A stretch of 5,573 nt of DNA from an uncultured Collinsella sp. (GTDB lineage: Bacteria > Actinomycetota > Coriobacteriia > Coriobacteriales > Coriobacteriaceae). Under the pieces are notes generated by a model. The model had not been told where the DNA came from. It was given only the letters and a program-made list of their open reading frames with translations, and ran no database searches. Below, piece after piece: positions 1-4,906 of this stretch (position 1 is the stretch's first letter; each line of letters starts with the position of its first letter). The DNA lies in NCBI GenBank assembly GCA_902494375.1, contig CABUTL010000108.1, forward strand, positions 1 through 5,573. Direction: 5' to 3'. The translations under genes were made by a program, and so were the position numbers.

Positions 1-603
1 GCGGTGCCACTGCCGGGCCTGCGGCTGCCAGTCCGAGATCGGCATGCCGTTGGACTTGCGCCAGCCCTGCGACGCGTAGAAGTCGAAGAACGCCTGCGGG
101 TCGCCGTTCAAGCAGTTGACCCCGAAGTACGCGGCGACCTCCTCGGCGGTCGGCGGCTCGAAGCCCTCGGGCGCGGCGCACGCGTCTGCACTGCCCTGCA
201 CTGGAATGGCCTGGCTTGGTATGGACTGGTATGGATTGGTATATAAGGAGGGGTTTTCAGGTTCCGAAACCCCCGTTTCGGTAGTTTCCGAAACCCCGAA
301 ACCCCCGTTTCCGTTTTCCGAAACCCCCGTTTCCGAGGTTTCCGTATCCTCCGAAACCCCCGTTTCGCCCTTGGAGTCCTTGCGCGGCCTGCCGCCCTTG
401 TTCTTGTTGCGGGCGGCGAGGCTGTTGTCGATGTCCTCGCGGAGGCTCTCGAACACTGCGCTGAGCGCCCAGTCGGCGAACTCCGGCTCGATGCCGTTGG
501 TGCCGTACTGGATGATGGCCCAGCACAGCTCCCCGCGCGGCCCCTCCGGCACGCGCTCGAGGGCGGCGGTGAGCTTCGGGAACCACGTGAACTTGCTTGC
601 CAT
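1..603 (-). CDS. Phage replication protein, DUF6291-type N-terminus (partial, C-terminus outside window)
   Basis: The frame is open from the ATG at 603-601 to base 1 without a stop, giving 201 residues with the end missing. Residues 1-68 match the pattern I associate with DUF6291 (phage and plasmid replication-associated): a WFPKL start, a GELCWAIIQYGTNG segment and a helix around FESLREDIDN, followed by a basic GGRPRK motif (70-75). Residues 78-150 are a low-complexity linker rich in E, T, G, V and S, with three ETGVSE-like units. Residues 150-201 (PPTAEEVAAYF, AFFDFYASQGW, DWQPQARQWHR) resemble the C-terminal module of phage replisome organizers, in which an F-YY-GW segment is followed by a W-rich helix. 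The start overlaps the upstream stop by one base (TGATG), with GGGGGTG six bases ahead. The linker DNA holds an iteron array, so I infer that the protein binds its own gene to start replication. It could instead be a helicase loader. The family call is from memory of motifs. Confidence 0.8.
   Translation of the reverse strand, partial: MASKFTWFPKLTAALERVPEGPRGELCWAIIQYGTNGIEPEFADWALSAVFESLREDIDNSLAARNKNKGGRPRKDSKGETGVSEDTETSETGVSENGNGGFGVSETTETGVSEPENPSLYTNPYQSIPSQAIPVQGSADACAAPEGFEPPTAEEVAAYFGVNCLNGDPQAFFDFYASQGWRKSNGMPISDWQPQARQWHR
186..245. repeat. Degenerate 10-bp tandem repeats, lower-GC tract (possible unwinding element)
   Basis: The tract divides into six consecutive decamers: ctgcactgcc, ctgcactgga, atggcctggc, ttggtatgga, ctggtatgga and ttggtatata. 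Neighbouring pairs differ by only one to three bases in units 1-2, 4-5 and 5-6. A period of 10 is not a multiple of three, so the repetition is not explained by repeated amino acids. The part from 216 to about 246 is only about one third G+C in a window well above 60%. On the coding strand it uses codons rare for this region (TTA, TAT, AAT, ATA, CCA). Its position next to the iterons suggests a DNA unwinding element or a second protein-binding array; this is inference. Confidence 0.6.
264..368. repeat. Iteron array: four identical 16-bp palindromic repeats
   Basis: CCGAAACCCCCGTTTC occurs exactly at 264-279, 296-311, 318-333 and 351-366. The first three copies extend to 18 bp with SG (S = C or G), and the first is a perfect palindrome with 7-bp arms around CCCC. 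Start-to-start distances are 32, 22 and 33 bp, near three, two and three helical turns, so a bound protein would sit on one face of the helix. A partial copy (CGAAACCCC) starts at 289, and half-sites of GTTTCCG type occur at 284-290 and 338-344. Three copies are read as ETGVS in the replication protein, but the copy at 296 is shifted by one base and read as GNGGF. This points to DNA-level selection. The array fits initiator-binding iterons. Confidence 0.85.
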
Positions 604-713
604 CAGAACCACCCCCATAGAAGCGAAGAGAAGAACAGGAAACCAGCGGCGAAGGAGGCAGCGAACAGGGCCGCCTCCCAGTGGTCGCGGATGATGTCGG
701 GTACGCGCCCCAT
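603..713 (-). CDS. Small single-span membrane protein, 36 residues
   Basis: This short frame runs from the ATG at 713-711 to TGA at 605-603. Residues 1-11 are polar (MGRVPDIIRDH). Residues 12-36 are almost wholly hydrophobic (W, A, L, F, G, S) and long enough for one membrane helix, ending WGWF. It exactly fills the space between ssb and the replication gene. Its ATG overlaps the ssb stop by one base (TGATG), and its own stop overlaps the next ATG in the same way, which is strong positional support for a real translated gene. A GAGGA element lies about 12 bases upstream, so coupled translation is more likely than independent initiation. I do not recognise a family. A membrane tether for replication is one possibility, but nothing in the sequence shows it. 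Confidence 0.72.
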   Translation of the reverse strand: MGRVPDIIRDHWEAALFAASFAAGFLFFSSLLWGWF

Positions 714-1288
714 CAGAACGGGATGTCCTCGTCATACACGTCCAGCTGCTGCTGGGCGGGTGCCGGCTGCGGCGCTGCCTGCTGGGGCCGCTGCGGTGCC
801 GTCTGCGGGGCCTGCTGGTAGGCCTGCTGTGCGCTCCATTGCGGTGCGGGCTGCTGGGGCGCCGGCTGCGGGGCATATGCCCGCGGCGCCTGCTGGGGCG
901 CGTACTGCTGCTGGTAGCCCTGCGGCGCATACTGCGGTGCCTGCTGCCCGTTGGGGTTCTGGCTCATGAGCACGACCTCGTCGGGGATGATCTCGACCTT
1001 CGAGCGCCTTCCGCCCCCGTTCTTGTCCTCCCAGGAGCTGTAGCGCAGCTTCCCCTCGATGGCGACCTTCATGCCCTTGCGCAGGATGCGCGAGAGCGCC
1101 TCGGCGCGGTTGCCGAACATGGTGCAGTCGATGAAGTTCGGGTAGTCCTCCCACTCCCCCGTCTGCTGGTTGCGGCGGCGGTCGTTCACCGCCACGCCGA
1201 AGCCCAGCACCTGCGTGCCGCCCGGCGTGGCGCGCAGCTCGGGGTCTCGGGTCAGGTTGCCCGAAACTACCACTCTGTTGATGCTCAT
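713..1288 (-). CDS. ssb: Single-stranded DNA-binding protein (SSB)
   Basis: This is a 191-residue bacterial-type SSB that coats single-stranded DNA during replication and recombination. Residues 1-108 form the OB fold, with the typical start MSINRVVVSGNLTRDPELR, the GFGVAVNDR strand, FIDCTMFGNRAEAL, the KGMKVAIEGKLRYSSWED strand pair and VEIIPDEVVLM. Residues 101-180 are a linker very rich in Q, P and A. The protein ends DEDIPF (186-191), the acidic tip through which SSB recruits partner proteins. Length and layout are normal for a cellular or phage SSB. The ATG overlaps the upstream stop by four bases (ATGA), and AGGAG sits eight bases before it. Directly downstream of ERF and an accessory protein, it most likely serves the phage recombination and replication module. 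Confidence 0.97.
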   Translation of the reverse strand: MSINRVVVSGNLTRDPELRATPGGTQVLGFGVAVNDRRRNQQTGEWEDYPNFIDCTMFGNRAEALSRILRKGMKVAIEGKLRYSSWEDKNGGGRRSKVEIIPDEVVLMSQNPNGQQAPQYAPQGYQQQYAPQQAPRAYAPQPAPQQPAPQWSAQQAYQQAPQTAPQRPQQAAPQPAPAQQQLDVYDEDIPF

Positions 1289-1632
1289 CTGTATGTCTCC
1301 TCTCCGCCGCTCGTCCAGGTCCTCTGGATGTCGGCGTCCACGGTCTTGATGCGTAACTTGAGGGCCATGATCGCCTCGCTCGATGCCTTGTAGAGAGCTT
1401 CGGCGCAGTCGCGCAGCTGCTTCTTCTCGGCTATCTCCTCGCGCCCCCGGCACAGGTCGCCGATGATGGTCACCGGCGTGCCCTTGGAGCGCTCCTCGAG
1501 GATGGCGATGCGCAGCGCCCTGCGGTAGTCCGCCTCGTTCTCGGCGTACTGCTGGCCCGTCCGCCTGAGCGTGTCCAGCTCCGCCATGAGGCGCCCGAAC
1601 AGCTCCTCGCGCTGCGCGTACATGTCCTGCAT
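1285..1632 (-). CDS. Phage protein of unknown function next to ERF and SSB, 115 residues
   Basis: This is a soluble, mainly helical protein with no signal peptide or membrane segment. Residues 5-46 are rich in E, R and L (REELFGRLMAELDTLRR, then YAENEADYRRALRIAIL). A central segment GTPVTIIGDLCRG (51-63) interrupts the helices. A second helical stretch (67-106) includes LRDCAEALYKASSEAIMALKL and ends IQRTW. Short proteins of this general form, with an AxxYxxAL helix followed by a DxxxYKxxxEAIxxLK helix, are common beside annealing-protein and SSB genes in phages, but I know no assigned activity. The ATG at 1632 lies three bases after the ERF stop; a second ATG at 1623 is possible, and neither has a strong ribosome binding site. 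The end overlaps ssb by four bases, so it is co-translated with the recombination genes. Confidence 0.85.
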   Translation of the reverse strand: MQDMYAQREELFGRLMAELDTLRRTGQQYAENEADYRRALRIAILEERSKGTPVTIIGDLCRGREEIAEKKQLRDCAEALYKASSEAIMALKLRIKTVDADIQRTWTSGGEETYR

Positions 1633-1635
1633 GGC

Positions 1636-2193
1636 CTACAGGACGCGCCACGTCGGCGTGGCGCAGCAGCCGGGGTGTTTCTTGAACTCCTCGTACTGCT
1701 CTTTCGACTCGAAGGTGTAGGCCGTGCCGCAGGCCTTGCACTTCGCCGTGAAGCCGCCGCTCTCGGGCGGTTCCTTCTCGGGCCTGTCCGAGAGCGCGTC
1801 CGGGTCGCTCTGCCCGTCGATGGCGAACAGGCCGCACAGCGCGTACTTGCGCGCGTAGCTCGACGCCATCCCGGTCACCTGCGCGTCGTCGGAGCCGCTC
1901 TTGTGCTCCGCCTCGCGGGCGTAGGCCTTGAACTCCTTTTTCTCGCCGTGCCCGTCCACAAAGAACAGGGTGCACGTGGCCTCGACGTAGTAGCGCTCGC
2001 CCACCTTGCAGATGTTGTCGTGGAGCGTGAACGCCACGCCGGCCTCCTTGCATGGCTCCTTGAGCGCGGCGACGATGTCCTCGAACGAGCGGTAGCTGAA
2101 CTTCGCGAAGGCGTTGTAGCGCGCCTTGGGGACGGTCACGGAGCGCTGCACCTTGGCTATCGCCTGGGAGAGCGTCATCTTCTCGTCGGCCAT
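1636..2193 (-). CDS. erf: ERF family single-strand annealing protein with C-terminal cysteine cluster
   Basis: ERF proteins, named after phage P22 Erf, anneal complementary single strands in phage recombination and genome circularisation. The core is residues 1-130, with KFSYRSFEDIVAAL (31-44), the beta hairpin RYYVEATCTLFF (67-78) and the family hallmark QVTGMASSYARKYALCGLFAI (105-125) followed by D126 and SDPDAL. Residues 131-150 are a linker. The last 35 residues carry CKAC (152-155) and a CC pair (176-177) after HPG, which looks like a zinc-binding appendage not found in the P22 prototype. The ATG abuts the upstream TAG, with GGGGGTG six bases ahead. Neighbours are DUF1351 upstream and an accessory protein plus SSB downstream, the usual phage annealing cassette. 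Confidence in the family is high; the zinc site is inferred from cysteine spacing only. Confidence 0.93.
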   Translation of the reverse strand: MADEKMTLSQAIAKVQRSVTVPKARYNAFAKFSYRSFEDIVAALKEPCKEAGVAFTLHDNICKVGERYYVEATCTLFFVDGHGEKKEFKAYAREAEHKSGSDDAQVTGMASSYARKYALCGLFAIDGQSDPDALSDRPEKEPPESGGFTAKCKACGTAYTFESKEQYEEFKKHPGCCATPTWRVL

Positions 2194-3087
2194 CTAGCAC
2201 ACCCCCTTGCACTTGATGGTGCCGGTGATGCCGCGCTCGCGCAGCGCCGCGGCGAGCAACTCCATCTGCGAGCGGGTCGCGGACGGGATCTCGACCGTCC
2301 ACGCGCAGGACAGCTCGGGGCGCGCCGCGACGGCTGGTTCCGCCCGGCGCCTCGGTGCGGGACGCGGCGCTGGCTTGGACTCGACCGCCTCGCGCATGGC
2401 GGCGATGCGGGCGTCCTCCTCGTCGGCGGCGCGGGCGGCGTTGAGCGCCGAGCCCAGGTCGAGCGTGCGGAAAAGCTCGCGCTCGGCGACCTCGTAGTGG
2501 GCCATGGAGTCGCGCTGCGCCTTGAGCGTGTCCCAGTCGCGCGCGACGGCGGAGACCTTGGCCTCGAGCGCCTTCTTCGCCTTGACCTCGCCGAAGCCCT
2601 TGTTGAGCCACTGCTTCTCGTGGAGGCGCTCATACGGCACGACCGGCGCGAGGAGCTCCGCGAACGTCTCGTAGTGCTCCTTGAGCCTGGCCATTGCGCG
2701 GGACTTGCGGTCCTCCTCGGCCCGGTCGAGCTGCGCCTTGATGCCGTCCGACGCGCCGTCGATGATGGACGTGATCTCCTTACAGCGCTTCTCGAAGGCG
2801 GCGAGCGGCTTGTTGTACTCGCGCTTCACGGCCTTTCGGCGCTCCTCTATCTCGTTCTTCAGGCCGTTGAGGTAGAGGCGGTCGTTCTTGGCCTCCTTGA
2901 TGGACTCGTCCTTGGTCAGGTCGTACTTGGCGCCCTCGTAGTCCGCGACCTTCGCGCGGATGCTGTCCTCCATCGCGTCGAAGTTCGCGCTGATGACGGA
3001 CGGCGAGTACGTGACGACGAGGTCGGGCGCCCCCTGCTCCTCGATGACCTCGGCCACGACCTCCTCGGCCTTGCTCTCCCCTGCCAT
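2194..3087 (-). CDS. DUF1351 family phage protein
   Basis: This 297-residue soluble protein has the pattern of DUF1351, found next to annealing-protein genes in phages of Firmicutes and without an established biochemical activity. Residues 1-20 are acidic. Residues 35-135 carry the characteristic helical region: YEGAKYDLTKDESIKEAKNDR, then LNGLKNEIEERRKAVKREYNKPLAAFEKRCKEI and SDGIKAQLDRAEEDRK. The helices continue to about 235 and are probably coiled coil. A proline, arginine and alanine-rich linker (239-258) joins a short C-terminal module ending MELLAAALRERGITGTIKCKGVC. The start at 3087 is preceded by AGGAGGT six bases upstream and overlaps the previous stop by one base (TAATG); a longer open frame upstream lacks these signals. 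Together with ERF and SSB it probably supports strand annealing. Confidence 0.87.
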   Translation of the reverse strand: MAGESKAEEVVAEVIEEQGAPDLVVTYSPSVISANFDAMEDSIRAKVADYEGAKYDLTKDESIKEAKNDRLYLNGLKNEIEERRKAVKREYNKPLAAFEKRCKEITSIIDGASDGIKAQLDRAEEDRKSRAMARLKEHYETFAELLAPVVPYERLHEKQWLNKGFGEVKAKKALEAKVSAVARDWDTLKAQRDSMAHYEVAERELFRTLDLGSALNAARAADEEDARIAAMREAVESKPAPRPAPRRRAEPAVAARPELSCAWTVEIPSATRSQMELLAAALRERGITGTIKCKGVC

Positions 3088-3308
3088 TACCTGACCTCCT
3101 CGTTGAGCATCCGGTTGTACTTCCTCTCGGTTAGCGCCTCGTCGATGACCACCGCGTGCTCGACGATCCACTTGGCGAGCCTCTCGCGCGCGTCCATGAA
3201 CTTGTCGAACGCCTCGTCGGACTTCGTTATGACCGAGATGGTGAACATAGCCTGCTCCTCCGTGGCGAGGTCGGCCAGCTCGGCGAACATCCCCTTGTAG
3301 TCCTCCAT
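3087..3308 (-). CDS. Small phage protein of unknown function, 73 residues
   Basis: This is a compact acidic and helical protein with no recognised domain, cysteine cluster or membrane segment. The middle (TISVITKSDEAFDKFMDARERLAKWIVEHA) reads as two amphipathic helices, and the tail is RKYNRMLNEEVR. A GTG at 3311 is an alternative start: GGAGGT is six bases before the GTG and nine before the ATG. With the GTG the overlap with the previous gene is GTGA (4 bp); with the ATG it is TGATG (1 bp). The end also overlaps the next gene by one base (TAATG), which strongly supports a real, translationally coupled gene. Its place just before DUF1351 suggests a role in the recombination module, but nothing in its sequence shows what that is. 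Confidence 0.8.
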   Translation of the reverse strand: MEDYKGMFAELADLATEEQAMFTISVITKSDEAFDKFMDARERLAKWIVEHAVVIDEALTERKYNRMLNEEVR

Positions 3309-3520
3309 CACTCGGTCACCTCCCCGTCGTGGCTCACGAACAGGATCTGGAGCTGCTTGCTCTGGATGGACAGCCAGACCTCCTCGCCGCTCTTGCGGAT
3401 GGCGTCGAACGCCGCGCTGTCCTTGGTGTCGACCTCGAACTGAAGGACGGCGACGCCGCCCTTCACGGTGGCCTGCTTGAACTTGGCCTCGATCTCCACC
3501 GGTATGTTTGTGCTCTCCAT
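3308..3520 (-). CDS. Small beta-rich phage protein of unknown function, 70 residues
   Basis: A good ribosome binding site (GGAGG, seven bases before the ATG at 3520) fixes the start. The 70 residues alternate like beta strands: NIPVEIEAKF, GVAVLQFEVD and EEVWLSIQSKQLQILFVS, with one helix between (DSAAFDAIRKSG). It has no cysteines or membrane helix. Small proteins of similar form, ending in a strand with a xKQxxL pattern, occur in phage early regions, but I cannot name a family. The gene begins two bases after the nuclease-like gene and ends overlapping the next, so it belongs to the same operon. Confidence 0.82.
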   Translation of the reverse strand: MESTNIPVEIEAKFKQATVKGGVAVLQFEVDTKDSAAFDAIRKSGEEVWLSIQSKQLQILFVSHDGEVTE

Positions 3521-3522
3521 TG

Positions 3523-3891
3523 CTATTCCTCCCTGCCTGCGCCCGCGAGCATCGCCGCGAACGTCTCCAACGTCATGGTCACGAACTGCTCGCCCGGGAT
3601 GGCGGTGCCTCGGCGCTTCCAGACGACCACGCCGTAGTCGGCCCCGCGGTTCCTGCGCTCGGTCTCCGCCTCGCGCAGCCACTTGGGCAGCTCGTGCCTT
3701 CCCTGGTAGTCCTTGCACTCGATCGCGATGCCCCGCCCGGCCATCGACACGCCGCGGATGTCGCCCGTGTCCCTGGAGCCGGTCTTGACCTGCCTGTCGA
3801 TGTCGCTCCCCAGCCTCCCGGCGAGGTAGTCGGCGACCAGTCGCTCGAACCTCGTGCCTGCGTCCCTGGCGGTCCTCCTGCTCCTACTCAT
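3523..3891 (-). CDS. PD-(D/E)XK nuclease-like protein (possible Holliday junction resolvase)
   Basis: The 122-residue protein shows the signature of a small restriction-endonuclease-fold nuclease. An N-terminal helix contains GTRFERLVADYL with E16. A strand pair then carries RDTGDIRG with D44, and IAIECKDY provides E58 and K60. Together these are the E, D and ExK residues expected at a metal-dependent active site. The C-terminal part has LPKWLREAETE, GADYGVVVWKRRG and EQFVTMTLETFAAML, matching the later strands and helix of archaeal Hjc-like and related phage enzymes. The length is typical for a resolvase. The ATG at 3891 overlaps the preceding gene by eight bases and has only a weak ribosome binding site. 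Beside an annealing module it could resolve or trim recombination intermediates; a restriction-type nuclease is the alternative. Substrate is inferred, fold is fairly sure. Confidence 0.85.
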   Translation of the reverse strand: MSRSRRTARDAGTRFERLVADYLAGRLGSDIDRQVKTGSRDTGDIRGVSMAGRGIAIECKDYQGRHELPKWLREAETERRNRGADYGVVVWKRRGTAIPGEQFVTMTLETFAAMLAGAGREE

Positions 3892-4222
3892 CGACGAACC
3901 CGTCGCTCTTGGAGCGGTGCTTGTTGAACGCGTGCCTCAGGTGCGGGTAGCGCGCCTCCATGATGCGGGCGAGGCTCGGCGCGAGGCCGTTCTTAACGCC
4001 GACGTGCAGCTCGTTGCGTACCATGTGGATGAGGTAGTTGATCGAGACGTAGCCCTTGCGGTTGAGGCGGGTGGCCTGCTCGACCATGAAGCCCCACGCC
4101 CGCGGGTGCTCGCCTATCCACGCGCGCGCGTCCGCCATGTCCTGCTCGCCGTCCGCGCCGAGGCCGAATATCTCGAGCTGGCTGCTCATCGGCTTCTGGC
4201 GGTATCTCTCGTCGTTACGCAT
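3884..4222 (-). CDS. Conserved-looking phage early protein, 112 residues, function unknown
   Basis: After a polar N-terminus (1-30) the protein has two helical parts: DARAWIGEHPRAWGFMVEQATRL (31-53), then GYVSINYLIHMVRNELHVGVKN (57-78) and LAPSLARIMEARYPHLRHAF (80-99), ending KSDGFVDE. The pattern of a W-rich helix, an S-x-N-x-L-I-x-x-x-R helix and an ARIM-x-x-x-x-P segment recurs in phage proteins of unknown role, and it looks like a compact helical DNA- or protein-binding fold. I do not know a function. The ATG at 4222 overlaps the previous gene by eight bases; an in-frame ATG at 4189 is possible, and neither has a good ribosome binding site. The gene overlaps the nuclease gene by eight bases, so the two are probably translated together. 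Confidence 0.83.
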   Translation of the reverse strand: MRNDERYRQKPMSSQLEIFGLGADGEQDMADARAWIGEHPRAWGFMVEQATRLNRKGYVSINYLIHMVRNELHVGVKNGLAPSLARIMEARYPHLRHAFNKHRSKSDGFVDE

Positions 4223-4496
4223 TGACGGCCCCCGCAGCGCATGCGGCCTTGGCGGCCTGGACCGCGCCGTCCATCGTCGGGAGGACGAAGACGGTCAGGA
4301 TCGCCGCGAACAGGACCGTGGCGGCGATGAAGCCGACCATGGCCCCCGCCCTGAACGCGTCGGAGTCGAGCTGCTCGCGGGCGGTCGGTCGGTATGCCTT
4401 GGGTGCTATGATGGTCTGAGCCTCGTGTCTGGGGCTGTATTTGCGAGTGCTCACAAGTTGGTAGCTGGGGGCGCTCGCTTCTTTGTATGTGTACAT
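4215..4496 (-). CDS. Small membrane protein with one transmembrane helix, 93 residues
   Basis: The ATG at 4496 is chosen because AGAAGGGA lies seven bases upstream; the open frame continues further upstream but there only shadows the neighbouring gene. Residues 1-48 are polar and basic, rich in Y, S, R and K, with no signal-peptide features. Residues 50-73 (GAMVGFIAATVLFAAILTVFVLP) form one clear membrane helix. The remaining 20 residues are alanine-rich (VQAAKAACAAGAVNA). Positive charges before the helix suggest an N-in orientation. I recognise no family. Small membrane proteins in phage early operons can act in superinfection exclusion or host takeover, but here that is only a possibility. 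It follows the only gap within the operon (47 bp). Confidence 0.78.
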   Translation of the reverse strand: MYTYKEASAPSYQLVSTRKYSPRHEAQTIIAPKAYRPTAREQLDSDAFRAGAMVGFIAATVLFAAILTVFVLPTMDGAVQAAKAACAAGAVNA

Positions 4497-4543
4497 CTTG
4501 TGTTCCCTTCTGATGTTTCCGCAGGTCAGAGCTAGGGCGCTTT

Positions 4544-4906
4544 TTAGGGCCGTTGTTTTTGGGATTTCTTCGCTCGGTTTTTGGCGCTGTAGTGCCGCTG
4601 CCGCTCGCGGTCGTTCCGCTTTTCCCTCGCGGCCTCCTCGCGCATCGCGTTGGCCTGCTCTCTGAGGTCGGCGACGTGGCCCTCTTTCGTGCACTCGGCG
4701 CACCATCCGTTTGCCTTGTTCAACGGCTTGAAGGTAAGGTGCCCGCACTTCGGGCACATCCAGCGCATGCGCAGAGATATGCCGCACTTCCGCGATTGGT
4801 GCTTCACCGACTCGGTAGTCCTTCCGAGCGCCTTGGCTATCTCCTTGGCTCCGTCGCCGGCGTGCTCCCTCAGGTACCGGATCTCACGTGTCGACCATGG
4901 CCTCAC
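4544..4906 (-). CDS. HTH (SANT/Myb-like) and zinc-ribbon protein, probable early DNA-binding regulator
   Basis: Residues 4-44 form a helix-turn-helix of SANT/Myb-like type: WSTREIRYLREH, GAKEIAKALGRTTESVKHQSRKCGI. A zinc ribbon follows with CPKC at 51-54 and CAEC at 69-72. The tail (78-120) is a highly charged helix (REQANAMREEAAREKRNDRERQ) ending in a lysine-rich stretch. I choose the GTG at 4906 as start. It overlaps the upstream stop in GTGA and lies just before the HTH, and the tryptophan that opens the domain is residue 4. A GTG at 4966 would add 20 residues (a G, E and A-rich segment) but would overlap the small upstream gene deeply and has no ribosome binding site. The protein probably binds DNA as an early transcription regulator; the target is unknown. 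Confidence 0.83.
   Translation of the reverse strand: MRPWSTREIRYLREHAGDGAKEIAKALGRTTESVKHQSRKCGISLRMRWMCPKCGHLTFKPLNKANGWCAECTKEGHVADLREQANAMREEAAREKRNDRERQRHYSAKNRAKKSQKQRP

Larger units (their letters stand above)
186..368. other. Candidate phage replication origin inside the replication gene
   Basis: In the direction of the gene, four phased palindromic iterons (366 to 264) are followed by a lower-GC decamer tract (245 to 186). Both lie in DNA that codes for a low-complexity linker between the N- and C-terminal parts of the replication protein. In phage lambda the origin lies within gene O and consists of four iterons with partial dyad symmetry followed by an A+T-rich tract, so the order is the same. 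The sequences themselves are not those of lambda. Origin function is inferred from the layout and not from similarity to a known origin. Confidence 0.7.

Noticed and set aside
264..368. G-quadruplex from the GGGGG tracts on the minus strand
   Set aside because: Four G5 tracts exist, but they are separated by about 17-28 bases, too far for a typical quadruplex. The palindromic arms conserved around each tract are better explained by protein binding.
264..368. CRISPR array
   Set aside because: Repeats are only 16 bp, the intervals are 6-17 bp and partly made of further half-sites, and the array lies in an open coding frame with no cas genes.
264..368. Transcription terminators from the palindromes
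   Set aside because: Stems are short (5-7 bp), no U-tract follows on either strand, and the reading frame continues through all of them.
116..694. Long rightward open frames opposite the replication gene and ssb, some rich in repeats
   Set aside because: They are antisense to genes with recognisable domains, are rich in R, A, S and P as expected of GC-rich shadow frames, and have no ribosome binding sites or known motifs.
718..990. Repetitive tract in ssb as a mobile or structural repeat
   Set aside because: It is explained by the Q, P and A-rich linker common in SSB proteins; repeats are codon-based and irregular.
713..2611. 632-residue leftward frame joining ssb to upstream sequence
   Set aside because: Only its last 191 residues are SSB. 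The upstream part is a shadow frame across the ERF and DUF1351 genes, rich in R and G; the ATG at 1288 has a ribosome binding site and matches the family start.
1675..3300. 541-residue rightward open frame
   Set aside because: It is antisense to the ERF, DUF1351 and neighbouring genes, and its V, L, R, A and E-rich composition is typical of the complement of GC-rich coding DNA.
4497..4560. Terminator or promoter in the 47-bp gap
   Set aside because: No stable hairpin followed by T's on the minus strand and no convincing -35/-10 pair were found; only the ribosome binding site of the membrane protein is supported.
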